Assembly (NCBI GenBank): GCA_022495005.1
Contig: JAGYXB010001964.1
Coordinates: 434,001-498,000 of the forward strand
Source: Rhyacophila brunnea
Taxonomy: Eukaryota > Arthropoda > Insecta > Trichoptera > Rhyacophilidae
Direction: 5' to 3'
Length of the DNA stretch: 64,000 bases
The position numbers were made by a program, and so were the translations under genes. Position 1 is the stretch's first letter; each line of letters opens with the position of its first letter. Under the pieces are notes generated by a model, which saw only the letters and a list, made by a program, of their open reading frames with translations, was not told the origin of the DNA and ran no database searches. Below, piece by piece: positions 11,064 to 22,861 of this stretch.

Positions 11064-13170
11064 AGTGTAGGTGTACCAATGACATAATATATTGTTGCAA
11101 AATAAGTCATAATATTAACGGATGAAACCAATTTTATCATGTTTCATTGTTTCCTGGTCTAGTTAGTTGTAAGTTAATTGTAAGGATATACTATTTTTAA
11201 TATGTCATGTACCCAATGGGCCGCAATTCATGACATGGCAGGTTTCGCATCACTGTCACACGTAAAGTGTACTTACCCAACAAAAAACATTGAAAATTAA
11301 TATTTAATGACTTAATTTTGATTGAAAAGTACCTACCTATTTATTACACACAAGGTGTTTGAAAAAGTAAATGCATTAAATCTGTTAATAATAAAGAATT
11401 TGAAGTACATATTATGATTATTATATTTATTTAGTTCAGAAGTTGGAAAACTTTTTTGGGTATTACCCAAAATATATGTGTTTACAATGATATTACATTC
11501 TCGACGCTCGAGTTGGAAGATATTTCAAGTCTTAAATTCTAAAGAATTTGATGTTTTAAGACCTAGATGCATAACGATGTCTTTTAAAATTTATAAAACC
11601 ATAAAATTGAGGAAAAACTTTCTCGTATGTATGATAACTATATTGTCATGTTATGTTTTAATTATCTGTAAGTAATTTCGCATTAAAAATTCATTTGTAA
11701 CACAATTTACACGTGTAAGTACTTGTTTATGAACACTTGTTATTTAGATCCACCATCACGTAAATTTTAAAATTAAAGGCGTTGAAGAAAACATTTTATA
11801 CTGAAATGGAGCCTAAATATATGAAAATTAAGCTGAAAAAAAGCTCACGTTATTGATTATAATAATTATCTGTAATTAATGGCATTGTGGATTTTTTCGT
11901 AGCAAACTTTGCTATTTAAACCAAATTTCAATACAATATTATAGATTCATAGAAACAGTCTACATCAATTATTAGCATTATTTTTGGTTTGCTGAATTAA
12001 TGAAGATGCCAAAATTCACATCGTTTTAACTTTAAATGGCATAACAATGTGTCGATTATGAGTGAAAATGAGAAACGGGTTATTCTAAAATAATTGGTTA
12101 AGTGTAAGTGATGAATCATACATGTTCACATAGAAAGTTAATATAGAAAAGTGAAAACAGTACTAATCTGCCAACAGGCAATAAATATATTAATTTTATT
12201 CTGGCAACTAAATCTACCGCATTGCATACTTTCAAAAATGCTATCAAGTGTGTTAATATTGAAATGTCATCAAGCTTATTTTTTTATTTACATGATATCA
12301 TTATAAAATGTTGCAATATAAAAAAAAGCTTATATGATTTACTATACGCATAGTGAAAACTCTTTGATGTGGGTGCTATTTTTTGTTGTTTGAGTGCTAG
12401 GAGTAGTAACAAAAGTTTAGAAAATACTGGAATACTTTGTTGATACTATGCCACTGGCTGTGTTCAAACAAACAACACTATATAATAGTAAACTGTGAAA
12501 AACGTAAACAAAGCAAAGTTTAGCCTGACGCTGGAAAACCGCACCGAAACTTTGTGCTCGGTGACGGAATGCTCAGCTGCGATTACACAAAACACACAGT
12601 ATGACTGTTAGACTATATTTCTCTATATGATTCCGGTGGTGATTAATTAAATAAACTAATAATTAAATGTTACAAACTTATTGCTTTACATTCTAATTGA
12701 CCTGAGTTTTTATTGATTTATAATTACAACCGTGATTGGAGCTTATAAAGAACTGTTAGGGAACAGCTTCATCGGGATGCCTTAGTCCTACACGACGACG
12801 CAAAGGTGGAGGAAGCGCCGTATGCCAACTACCGCGGCAATAATGAACTCAAAATTTTAATCAAAATACTGTTTGACACTATTTAATCTGAGTTATTTTA
12901 ACATCATTAATTTCGGCAGTTTAATAAAATATTTAAAGATACAGCATTATAGAGATCGACAATCATCGCGGGAGCTCCGGCAGACAGACGGTCCAGATTT
13001 CGCTCCCGGATATCAAGTCCCGAACATTTTCCCCCTAACTTCTCTTTACTGAGACCTTTACTGGACATAATATTATTTCATAATAGAATACATAAACAGT
13101 AGAAAAAGGTCCATTCAACTACTATTCCCCCCTATTTTTGTTGAATCTAGATCTGGTCGGATTGTTCACC
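11064..13170. other. AT-rich spacer with a few more GC-balanced islets
   Basis: No gene or repeat was identified. Short CG-containing islets occur at 12525-12600, 12770-12835 and 12955-13030. None has an open frame or splice context I can defend. Confidence 0.4.
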
Positions 13171-13174
13171 TATC

Positions 13175-13505
13175 CTCAAAAGCTCGTAACTATTGGTGAG
13201 GTCAATAGAAGCGATTTTCATTTGTCGCTGATATTTTCGTCGAGATATTAAGTCTTTGAGTTTTTAGATGACCATTAGATATACTTAGCATAATATTTAA
13301 ATGTGGTAATTAATTAGTAATTATCTGGTCCGTAGTGAATGTGTAAAAAAACTTGCTAGTTTGCATCAGTCACTAGTATTAATTAGGCAAACGTCTATTG
13401 ATTACATATTTAGTTTTTTTATACATTTTGTATAATATTGTACCCAAAAACTCGTAACCGCCATGGTATCGTCAATACAAACAATCTTTATTTGTCGATG
13501 ACAAC
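13175..13505 (+). repeat. Diverged direct duplication about 270 bp apart
   Basis: CTCGTAACTATTGGTGAGGT with GTCAATAG and TTCATTTGTCGCTGATA at 13185-13232 is echoed by CTCGTAACCGCCATGGTATC with GTCAATAC and TTTATTTGTCGATGACA at 13451-13504. This suggests an old tandem duplication or paired subterminal sequence of an unrecognised element. Confidence 0.4.
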
Positions 13506-13867
13506 TTACTAGTGATTTAATTTGAATGCACCCTTAGAATGTATATTATTAACTTTCTTGCTAAAACTGCAGACCTCTGTGATGCAACTAAATATTTAAC
13601 ATGTTTAAATGTGTCAAAATAAATCGCAGAAACAGAAGCAATCAAATTAATTTGTGTATTTATTGGTCGTAAAGCTAATAAGATATTCTATTTTTTAAGG
13701 TAGAACTAGTTAGTGGTAAATAGTAGATATTTTTAACAAAGTTGAAGTTTTTTAAATGCGGTTTTCTTGGGTTACAGCTAATTCAATGCGGCCTTCCACT
13801 ATGAGAATATTCCTCACCTCTGTGTTAGTTAATTCGGCAAGATCCGATAAAAGTATGCTATCCTAAA

Positions 13868-14253
13868 CATGCCTCCCACAAGAGGAGGGCTGACAGGATT
13901 GTGGGCCTAGACTCAATGGGAGGCCTGGGCCCAGTTAAGGGAGATAAAAATACACATTACAAATTTCCTCTAATAGTAAAAAAGTCGCCTGCGGCACTAA
14001 TTTACTTCAAGACTATTAATATTTTAAAATATGTAAATTGTGGGATACAATTTTAGATTATTTTGTGTTAATACTCAATAACTAATTATTCCCAACCCGA
14101 CAACTAACCATAATTCAAGTGGTTGTATTAAAAATACACTGAATGCCATTAATTTTACCTTTAACATCATTTGGAAAACGCTAGTGTAGAATATTACATT
14201 GTCTTTAACCTTAGCGATAGGTAGGGGGCCCGCTTCAAGATATGGGGGCCATG
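13868..14253 (+). mobile_element. hAT-type MITE, CATGGCCCCC family, copy 3
   Basis: Bounded by CATGCCTCCCAC and GGGGGCCATG, 386 bp. The flanking 8-mers ATCCTAAA (13860-13867) and ATCCTAAT (14254-14261) match at 7 of 8. Internal landmarks AGTCGCCTGCGGCACTA and TTAGCGATAGGTAGGGGGCC are conserved. Confidence 0.85.
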
Positions 14254-15373
14254 ATCCTAATCATTACCTTTTAATTAAAATGCAGAGGCATAGCTATCTC
14301 ATCGAAAGCGTATGCAAAGCATTGGGGCCCAGTCGGACAAGGGGGCCTAAATCCCAGTCCGATTGTTATTGCAATTATTATACCACTCACAGAAAAAGTG
14401 TGATTAAAAATAAATATCACGGAAATCTGAAAACGTTTTTATTAGTTTTGGATATGGCCTCAATATCTGTACAAATTGCATTTTTGTTATAATATTGTGA
14501 TGAATTTATTGGGTACTTAATTTAGTTTATTAATTTAAATATGATACAGCTAAATGCGAATATGTTACCCGAGTCCTTATATGAGAAGATCTCTATTACG
14601 ACTCCAGCTATTTAGTTCCTGTTCTCAATAAATTTACCACACTATATGTATATCAAATGTTAGCGTGTGAGGGTGACATATAAAAGGATTCTCTACGAGA
14701 GTTGATTTATGTTTAAGACGTGTCAATTATAATATACTGTTCATCATATTATATTAACTACTATTGTATATTACACTGGTATCCAAAGTTGAGTGCGCAA
14801 AATGATCCGTGGAGGTGCGCTTTAAATTACATAAAACATAATATTATGTTTACATGATAATAATAATTGTACGTATTACAATTCACAGTAGCACAGTTCG
14901 CCGTGAGCTTTCTTATGGGAAAGAGATGACGGACAGATTTTGGCAAAATTCAAGTATGAAAACCAAACGTAACCTAACCTAACTAATAATCCTGTATATT
15001 ATCGGCTATTTTCAAAATTTATTTGCCGATGGCTTCCTGTAAACCGACAAGAACCGTGTTTTATTTATACATGAATTTTATTTCACTACTATACGACACA
15101 AAGAGGTTGGACGGTCTTTAATATACCTATAATATTAAATATACCATATATTATTTCCGAGATAAAATTTCACGGTGAAGTGTGATACGGCGAACTGCAT
15201 TACTCCCCACTCTTTCATTGTAAAAAACACCACCCCCCGTACGGAAGTTTTTCCAATAATAATTATACCTCATCCATATTACATAGCTCATTCTCTAATC
15301 CCGCTATATAGTATTGACAATAATAATTTTAACATTACATAAACTCAAACATAAATGTATTGAATTAGTGTTA
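14254..15373. other. AT-rich spacer; perfect 18-bp palindrome and short CCTAA run
   Basis: AAACATAATATTATGTTT at 14834-14851 is an exact palindrome. CCTAACCTAA near 14972 is two units of the insect telomere motif. Neither is part of a recognised element. Confidence 0.4.
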
Positions 15374-15842
15374 GCCGGCTCGCACATCACAACTCGCCTC
15401 GTGTGCCTAACCGCCATAAATCAAAGCTTCCGAGAACGGGCAGGCGGTGTTCCTTGATAAAACCTCGCACATCTGCCTAGCAATATCGACATTCGCCGCA
15501 TCGGAGAGTCTCTCGTCTGCCATTTTTATTGTGTTGATTGTATGAACAAACGTCATACGCGGTGACCAGCGATGAGCGAGCAATGACAGTGTAGACAGAG
15601 ATAGAGACAGAAATGGCCGATGGCCGCGGGCTGTGCGCTTGCGCGGAGTCGACTTTTTTTAGATACAACATGCAGGCTGTAGCAGAATGCGACATGTTGC
15701 ATGCAGGATCGTCGCAGCGTCGAGTTGCATCGGCCAATCTGCGAAGCTACATTTGATAACGTTTGTTTCTTGGTTTACGATGACGTCACATCGACGAATT
15801 CGTCGTAAGACGCATGCGGCGAGTTCTAATGTGCGAGCCCTC
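15374..15842. mobile_element. GC-rich PIF/Harbinger-type MITE
   Basis: The left end GCCGGCTCGCACATCACAAC and the inverted right end GAGGGCTCGCACATTAGAAC continue into CTCGCC in both arms. A 3-bp TTA duplication flanks both sides (15371-15373 and 15843-15845), the usual TWA target of PIF/Harbinger elements. The 469-bp body is strikingly CpG-rich compared with its surroundings. Short minus-strand frames across it are non-coding. Confidence 0.82.
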
Positions 15843-15881
15843 TTACACGTAGTGTTTTCAAAATGATCTATGTTCAATAAA

Positions 15882-16267
15882 AATAATTACAAGATAAAAA
15901 GAACGTTTTTAAATTTTCTGTTGAATCATATAAACTTGACTTGACTAGCTTAAACGATCATTGATTCCCATAGTAACGCACGTATATATAATAATAATTT
16001 CCTAACAACCAATAATAGTGGATTGGATTACGGATTTCTTCCGAAATAACTTTTCATACAAAACAGAATTAACTGAAAATGAAATCAATTCTACTTAAAG
16101 ATGGCTAAAAGTATTTAAAAAATGCATTGGCATCGTGTTCTGATATATTCTAAAAGTTTCAAATGTCTAGCTAGTCGGGAAGTTAATTAAAAATCGATTA
16201 CAAGATTTGTACCGGATAAACAATCACCGGACAAATAAGAATACGACCTAATAAAAACGTTGTAAAA
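15882..16267 (-). mobile_element. TACAACGTTTTTA family, copy 2
   Basis: Begins AATAATTACAAGATAAAAA and ends AATAAAAACGTTGTA, in the same orientation as copy 1. It carries the internal blocks GTAACGCACGTATATA and CTAGCTAGTCGGGAAGTTA. Relative to full copies it lacks about 70 bp around the palindromic GAAATGTC segment. Confidence 0.8.
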
Positions 16268-16682
16268 ATATTACATTCTTAAATCTTGTGAATTATTCGT
16301 TGAATAAAAATTAATTTTAATTATTTTTTTAGCAAGTTCAAGTAAGTTACAAGGAGTGATCCGTGACGTCAGTTAGTAATGAAAGTAATTATTTATTACC
16401 TACTTTGTTTTAGAATATTAAAACCGATCACCAATAGTAACTCAATTTGGAAACTGCTTCAGAGAGTGTTGTAATAGCCATTAGTTAAAATTTGTCGCTA
16501 TTATATGATACCTATAGTATTGTGGTCAATGTGCGTGGGCGCGAAATCCGAGAGACGAAAAGGTCACGCGATCAAGAAAGTTTGGAGACCACTAATACAT
16601 TGTATGACATACGAATACTTAATTAGAACTTGAACACGCGTAAGATGTTTGTATATTTACATAAGGAGCAATACGTATAGTT

Positions 16683-16765
16683 TTTGCCAGACGCGGGATT
16701 GAACTCTCACCCAAGTTTTCAGAGTTGAGCGCTCTAACAACTACGCCGCCGCGAGGCGGGATGAA
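16683..16765 (-). repeat. tRNA-derived SINE head
   Basis: The minus strand reads GCGGCGTAGTTGTTAGAGCG (A-box-like) and then GGTGAGAGTTCAATCCCGCG (T-arm/B-box-like), 70-80 bp in all. The full cloverleaf is not convincing as an active tRNA, and a SINE or tRNA pseudogene is more likely. Confidence 0.5.
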
Positions 16766-16817
16766 AATATAATAGTGTATCTACAATGTAAATCTAACTC
16801 ACATAACTGACCGTGGG

Positions 16818-17398
16818 TAGAGTTGGGTATTTCCCGAGAAAATCTCAATCTCGAGATTAAGGATTTCCCGAAATGATGAAATTTTGAAATCTCGAGATAT
16901 CGGGAAATTTTAAAAAACCTGTAAAAATCCTAAAAACAGACGAATTCCACAAAAATATGTTTTTTTTTATTTATGTAGGAAGACAAACAAAATAGAATAG
17001 AATAGGAATACAAAAATAATTCAAAACATTACTTATTAAAATGAAAATTCAAAAAACACAGACTGTCAATCGCTGCGTCTGACAATCGCGTACGCTTTTG
17101 AGACACGAAATTCTCTGATGTTGCAAAAATTGCGCTCATTTTGAGTCGACGTTGGCTCAATTGTGGTAAATTCCCCGATCAGTCTTTGAACGTTTTGTGT
17201 TTTCTGTCCACTTTTTTCATATAGAAAATCGTTTTTTCAATTAATATTTGATAATAAAGAAATTCCGAATCCCGAGAAAAGATTCTCGAGATCCGGGATT
17301 TCCCGAAATTTTAAAATTCTAATTCTCTAGATTCGGGATGGACAATCTCGAAAATTTCTCGAGAATTCCCGTCGGGAAATTCGCAAAACCCAACTCTA
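16818..17398. mobile_element. hAT-type non-autonomous element with TAGAGTTGGGT termini
   Basis: TAGAGTTGGGTATTTCCCG at the left is matched by inverted TAGAGTTGGGTTTTGCG at the right. A perfect 8-bp TSD ACCGTGGG lies at 16810-16817 and 17399-17406. Both ends are packed with CTCGAGAT, TCGGGAAAT and related sites in both orientations, likely subterminal transposase sites. The 581-bp interior has no transposase. Confidence 0.92.
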
Positions 17399-17654
17399 AC
17401 CGTGGGGATATTCAAGCGTATTTAAAAAAATATTTTCTGTTCAGTATGACATTACAAAACAATAATTGTTTCACCACAAAACATTTAAGAAGATTTAAAA
17501 GGGGCGGTGAAATAGTTCAAACCAGTCATACAATTATTAAATTAGGATCAAAATATTTATTTATAGTTTTTTTTTTTTGGTGGTCTCAAAATCATTGCTT
17601 CGGGCCATCATATCCCTAAACCCACCACTGAATTTATCTACATATCCCAACCGA

Positions 17655-17720
17655 ATGACATCTGGGAGCTCCGGGCTTGAATCCCAGTGAGGAGTGAGGA
17701 CACAATATAATATTTATGTC
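17655..17720 (+). repeat. Possible tRNA-derived SINE fragment
   Basis: CTGGGAGCTCCGGGCTTGAA followed by TCCCAG contains a B-box-like GGCTTGAATCCC. The upstream A-box half and the tail are not recognisable. Confidence 0.35.
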
Positions 17721-17869
17721 ATTTTCTGCGTGGGTGTTTGTGATTGCTTCACTTCTATTACTAAATACACTGATATTAAACTACACTTCTGTCATTAGGC
17801 CTCTAGGCATATTGTAGTGTTAAGAAAGAATATATATATTACATAATACAAAAGCAGTTCCATCTATAA

Positions 17870-18599
17870 CAGCGGGGGGAAAACTGCGGCCCGCGGGCCG
17901 CATGTGGCTCGCCGGGTATTTTTTTGCGGCCCGCCATCATTAATTGTACTTCTGATTACGAATAACTTTTTTTATATATTTTTTAAAAAATATTGACTGA
18001 ATAGATTAAAATTTGAAGAATTTCTTGTTTCGTAAATGTATTATTTCAGTACGTCTTCCTTGCGTCTCGTCTCACACTATGTAACCACTATTTTCTACGT
18101 TGAACATCCATTTTGAATAGATATTGATAGTGTGCCGACAGAGATACAACTTGAGATTATTGATCTGCAGTGTGACACTGATTTAAGAGAATTGCATCGT
18201 CGTGAAGAAATCTCCAAATTTTACAATGCCCTTAATTCAATCAATTTCGACCAACTTAAAGATTATGAAAGAAAAATGTTCGTTATTTTTGGATCAACCT
18301 ATATATGTGAACAAACATTTTCGATCATGAACCTCAATAAAAATTCTTTACGATCAAATATCTCCGATGCCCATTTAGAAGCAGCTTTGAGAATATCAAC
18401 TACAAAATTAACACCTGAATTTAAAAAAATGTTAAAAAATGTACATCAGTTTCATTCTTCACATTAATTTTTTTGTAATGTTTATTTTTCGTGATAATAA
18501 ATAGTGTATATCTAAAAATGGTATTTTACTTGCGGCCCGCCGCTCATTTTTAATTCTTGAATTTGGCCCTCCATCCAAAAAGTTTGCCCCCCCCCCCTG
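17870..18599 (+). mobile_element. hAT element, internally deleted, GCGGCCCGC-rich ends
   Basis: The left end CAGCGGGGGGAAAACTGCGG pairs with the inverted right end CAGGGGGGGGGGGCAAACTT. GCGGCCCGC motifs lie near both termini. Flanking 8-mers ATCTATAA (17862-17869) and ATCTATAG (18600-18607) match at 7 of 8. Only the last part of the transposase gene remains, and the 730-bp length compares with several kb expected for an autonomous member. Confidence 0.9.
18117..18467 (+). pseudogene. hAT transposase C-terminal dimerisation domain fragment
   Basis: About 115 codons run from after a TGA at 18114 to a stop at 18467. There is no initiating ATG, so this is the tail of a once longer gene. Motifs typical of the hAT C-terminal dimerisation region in ZBED/GTF2IRD2-like transposases are visible: EIIDLQCDTDL, then FGSTYICEQTFSIMN, NKNSLRSNISDAHLEAALRI, and a basic KNVHQFHSSH end. 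The catalytic RNase-H part is absent. It is not expected to be functional as a transposase. Confidence 0.82.
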
Positions 18600-18607
18600 A
18601 TCTATAG

Positions 18608-19115
18608 ATATATACCATCATTAATTGTCAGGTGTTCGAATTTGGAACAAAGGTCAACATAGTATAAAAGTATTGAATGATAATATGTCAAATGTTAGCA
18701 TGTGGCGCCCTCCCTCAGCAGACAATTTATACTGGTGGATCTATAACTATCGAATTTTTGTCCAGCCTCTGTTACTGCGCCATATTTGATTGAATTTCTC
18801 GACATGGAAAGATAGAAATGGAGTGACGTAAATCATCGTGCGATCCGATTATGTATATTATGGCGAAATGAATCAACTTTTGTGTATCAGGTTTCTTCAG
18901 AAAGTTGTACTTTGTCACGGCGGCATTTTCCGTATTTTACCTGTTGGAAACTTTTTTACGTGTGTTGTTTTTCTACGCTACTTACTCTCCGTGTCTATGC
19001 TTCAGTGAAATTTATCTCTCTTTGGATTATATACCATAAATAAGTACACATATTAAAAAAAAGCAAGAAAAAATTTGTAGGTATGGACTACCTGTCCCAA
19101 ATGTAATGTATTTTT
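18608..19115. other. Spacer, nothing recognised
   Basis: About 500 bases with moderate GC content but no open frame or repeat match. Confidence 0.35.
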
Positions 19116-19127
19116 GTTACAGTGTTT

Positions 19128-19532
19128 CATCATCATCATCATCAGCCGGGGTCAATCCACTGCTGGATGAAGGCCTCCCCAAGCTTCTTCCAACTCTCGG
19201 TCCTGTGTCGTTCGCTGCCACGTATTTCCGCCGAACTTTATCAGTTCGTCAATCTAGCAGCTTTAAGGGCGACCCTGTGACCGTTTCGTGCCCCTTGGGT
19301 ACCATTGGATGACGGTATTTGTCCAGCGGTCGTCCTTTCCATCCCTGCCCATCTCCATTTCAGCTGTTTAGCAACGTCTATTACATCGCGTACTCCTGTC
19401 TGCTTCCTAACCCATTCGTTTCTCTTACGGTCCTTTCGCGTGATGCCCAACATACACCTCTCCATGCCTCGCTGTGCGACTCTTAGCCTTTGGACATCTC
19501 TCGTGTTGAGGGTCCACGTCTCGTAGCCATAC
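19128..19532 (-). mobile_element. 5'-truncated RTE-like retrotransposon with TSD
   Basis: The minus strand encodes the ORF2 tail: ETWTLNTRDVQRLRVAQRGM, then RNEWVRKQTGVRDVI and LKWRWAGMERTT, with a frame break before the final segment. It ends with CCAGCAGTGGATTGACC and a (GAT)n microsatellite. The 12-bp direct repeat GTTACAGTGTTT at 19116-19127 and 19533-19544 is a target-site duplication, as expected for 5'-truncated target-primed insertions. Dead copy. Confidence 0.88.
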
Positions 19533-19639
19533 GTTACAGTGTTTAATCATATTATAATATCGTGTTAGATTTTTGGGTTTTCATCGCGAGATTTTCATCC
19601 TTATTTCCTTGACGTTTCGGGCTCGTTGCAGAGCTCGTC

Positions 19640-19810
19640 CTGTCTTCCGGCACTGTCAGCGAAATCCAATATTAGATCTGGTATCTGGTTGTCATAACTG
19701 ATACAGCACAATAATCACGCTATTTTACTAGCTTTTTCCTCGTCCAACCGCCACGTTTCCTAACCCGTTATGCAGGCGTATACTGTGGCGTAACGAACGT
19801 TAGGTGCTCT
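19640..19810 (-). pseudogene. Short RTE-like ORF2 relic
   Basis: The minus strand around 19730-19795 reads YACITG, then a stop, then ETWRLDE. This matches the (T)YGCETW motif after the RT domain in RTE ORF2. The rest is too eroded to follow. Confidence 0.35.
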
Positions 19811-19976
19811 TTAAATTTGTGCCAAAAGTGTCACAGGAGCAACTTCCCAAGACCTTGGTAAGACACCTACATAACATCACCAACACAATATTATTATCTC
19901 TTGATAATGGCCTCTCCAATGAGCCAGAAACGGAGGGAAGAAGGAGGAAGAACACGTTGTGAAAGCTGTACAAAAT

Positions 19977-22012
19977 CGTCACCGTTTTAGCAAAACCATC
20001 TATGTGTCACTTTTATCAAAAATGACTTTTAAATACCAAGTCATTCCTTATTTTTTTCTCTATAGGCCAGTAAAATGATCTATGTGTTGGGTAAACTCGC
20101 TCCGAAGTTATTTCAAAAAATAAAAAACAGCTATGTGTAAGGTTCAAAAACCACGGTTCACAAAAACAACTATGTGTATATTATAGTAACATATAGATGG
20201 TATTTTGATATCGAGAGTGTAATGTTTTTTTACAGTTTGGCTAAACATAGTTTGTTTCTATGCTATATGCTATGCATTATGGTCTTGCACGACGGTTTGA
20301 AAGATGCTTCCTCAAAAAAAGAGACAGGAAATATTCAATAATTTCTGGAAGATGCCTACATGGTCAATAGGGTATAGGCGAGAATTAATTTAAAAGTTGG
20401 ATAAACAACTACAAACGTCTCGATGACAGTGGCCAATTGAAAGCAACAATGACAGGTAATAAGAATCTGACTGAAGATAAATAATTGGTAGTGCAACCAA
20501 AAATCAAAACGGAGAGATTTGTGGAAAAATGTTACATTATGGTTGGATCTAATTCCAAAGTTCCCAGCCATTATTGCAGAGAAAATACCTCCAGGGTATA
20601 TGTGGAATCGTGTTTCCGATCCAAAATACAAATGCATGATGAATATAAAAAATGGTCTCTGGAAAATGGTCATAAAGCAGCAGAATATACTCAAATATAT
20701 TTACCACCAAAAAATCAGTATCCACCAACCACGTAAAGATCAGTGTGCCATCACTGCCATCTGCTGTAGTTATAAAATGAAGAATGTTTCAGAAATGGAA
20801 TACAATAGCCACATTATTAAAAAAAAAAAGATGCTAGAAGACCAAAAATGAAATGAAGGAGAGTACCAGAACGTGGACGGTTAGTAATCACAATGGATCT
20901 CCAAAGTGTGCTGCTATGTCCAAAACACAGGCACAAATTTATTATAAACAAAAGCTGCAACTACACAATTTCACCATATACATTCTTCATAATGTATCTT
21001 CTAATGAATTTGTCTCATCTCATCGAAAGCAGGACAATACAATGAAATAATTCTAATATCGGATGGGTGTGGATATCAAAACCGAAATAAATTATTCGCT
21101 ACTGCTCTAAGTTATATCTTTAGAGAGAAAAAACATCGAGATTCAACAGCTTTTTCTGGAAAAAGGCCACACCATGATAGAGGCCGATAGTGCACATGCC
21201 ACCTAAGACAAGTATTTTAAGCCTCCAATATATTCACCATCTGATTATATAGCACATATGCGGCTAGCAAGACCAACACAACCTTATAAAATTAATGTCA
21301 TTGATTTTTAATTTTTAAGAATTATGGATAAGATTAAATCTGGATTAAGTTCAATCAGACCAGGAAAACGAACCGGAGATCCTGTTGTATATGATATTAA
21401 AATGTTACAGTATCTACCAGATGGAACAATCTTTTACAAACTCAACTTTATCAGTGCAACCGTTTGACTGCCTTTGTAATATATATAATGAATCATTGCC
21501 AATATCGCAGTCGAAATACATACATCTTCAGGAATTAAAAAGTGTAATAGAGAAAGATCACCACTATTTCTACGATAACCTAACATTTAAACCTGCTAAT
21601 AGAAAGTAAACGAACTTATAAATATAATATCATCTCAGTATTGCATTAATAATTAATAAAATGATATTGCAATTTATCACTAACGCACTATGTATATTTC
21701 AACTATTATTTATGTAACAGTTTTTCATGAATTTATTATTATTCACATTTTGATGAATAAATTAAACTATGTGTATTTACAAAACGGTCAAAACAACTTA
21801 TGTGACATCACAAACTGTATTTTTATTATTTTAGTATTAAAAATAAAAGATTTTTGTAAACAAAATAATAATCTTAGACCATTTTCTGATTATAATAAAG
21901 CATTCTTCATAATTTTAATGTTTAAATGTAACATTATTTTTTTATTCAGTTTTATCCTTCTCCTGCACAATTTGAGAAAGTGCACATAGATGGATTTGCT
22001 AAAACGGTGACG
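19977..22012 (+). mobile_element. Decayed autonomous DNA transposon (Sola-like?) with 30-bp TIRs
   Basis: The termini CGTCACCGTTTTAGCAAAAC and inverted CGTCACCGTTTTAGCAAATC extend to 30 bp with one mismatch. The 4-bp AAAT repeats on both sides (19973-19976 and 22013-22016). The octamer CTATGTGT occurs at 20000, 20080, 20131 and 20170 next to the left end and again near the right end, which are probable transposase binding sites. The 2-kb interior holds a broken transposase gene. The TSD length suggests Sola, but the superfamily is inferred. Confidence 0.85.
20470..21350 (+). pseudogene. Broken DDE-type transposase gene of the 19977-22012 element
   Basis: Pieces lie in several frames. They read SHYCRENTSRVYVE with KIQMHDEYKKWSLEN (20560-20670), the DQC motif near 20740, LLCPKTQAQIYYKQKLQLHN (20905-20970), SDGCGYQNRNKLFATAL (21060-21110), FLEKGHTMIEADSAHAT (21150-21200) and MRLARPTQPYKINVIDF (21255-21310), then IRPGKRTGDPVVYDIKMLQY near 21356-21420. 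In this insect transposase family the YY-KL, SDxCxxQNRN and GH-xxExDSxHA motifs surround the catalytic acidic residues; those positions are still acidic. Frameshifts and stops between pieces make it non-functional. Confidence 0.75.
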
Positions 22013-22855
22013 AAATATTGATTCAGTTGGGAATATCTTTAAATTTCAATGCCTAACCCGTTATAAATACTTTATATTATTATAAGTCTACCTGCTGTTT
22101 AAAGTAATTTAAACCACCTGGCGGCGCTCGCTCCTCGTCTAGTTGTCCGGCGGTGTGGAGTCACAATATTACGTCGATTTCCACCCCAAGTTAATAACGA
22201 TATACCTTTCTGGAAATGAGATTGTAACTTGTGAAACAGAACACGTTATGTGAACATCATTAGCCTAAAAATTGTAGAATTGCTTAATTAAACAATGTTT
22301 CAAATCCACTTGATTTATTAGTTATCATGTCAATAGTGTGTATTGTTCATCCATTGGTGTAGCGTTTCCCACATCATTTGTGAACACGAGTGACGTGAGA
22401 AAATCCTGAACTTTTCATCTAATTTTTACAAAAAAAAAAAAAACGCAATATGTAGTAAATAGCTGTATTATTTTAATGTTTTCATTATGCACAAATGTGT
22501 TTATTATTAAAAAATCATATGTGGCAAAATTTTTCTCTATTTGAGATTATGCTTTTCCGAGTTTTTCTTTTATAGAGAAGATAAAAAGTGGTCAGCAACC
22601 AAAAACAATTATTTAACACTTGTATTCTAATTAAACCCAACTCATAATATGTTTAATATTAAAACACATACATATTCTATTATTGTAATTTATAAATTAA
22701 ATACATAATGTAATTATATAACTCTTAAATTTAATATAAATACGCAACTGATAAAAATTATGTCATCGTTACGACAAATATCGTCATTATATATATTTTA
22801 TATTAGATATGTATATTAGATATCTATTTAAAAAGAAAGTGTGAAACACTATTAG
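22013..22855. other. AT-rich spacer, nothing recognised
   Basis: Includes a GC-balanced patch at 22113-22160 (GGCGGCGCTCGCTCC) and a 14-base A run near 22430. No repeat or gene call is possible. Confidence 0.35.
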
Positions 22856-22861
22856 TGTTTT

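Noticed and set aside
15477..15877. Cysteine- and arginine-rich minus-strand frames as a possible gene
   Set aside because: They fall inside a MITE bounded by TIRs and TTA duplications; the open frames follow from its CpG-rich sequence.
20356..20694. 112-codon minus-strand frame
   Set aside because: Shadow opposite the broken transposase gene of the 19977-22012 element; no motifs of its own.
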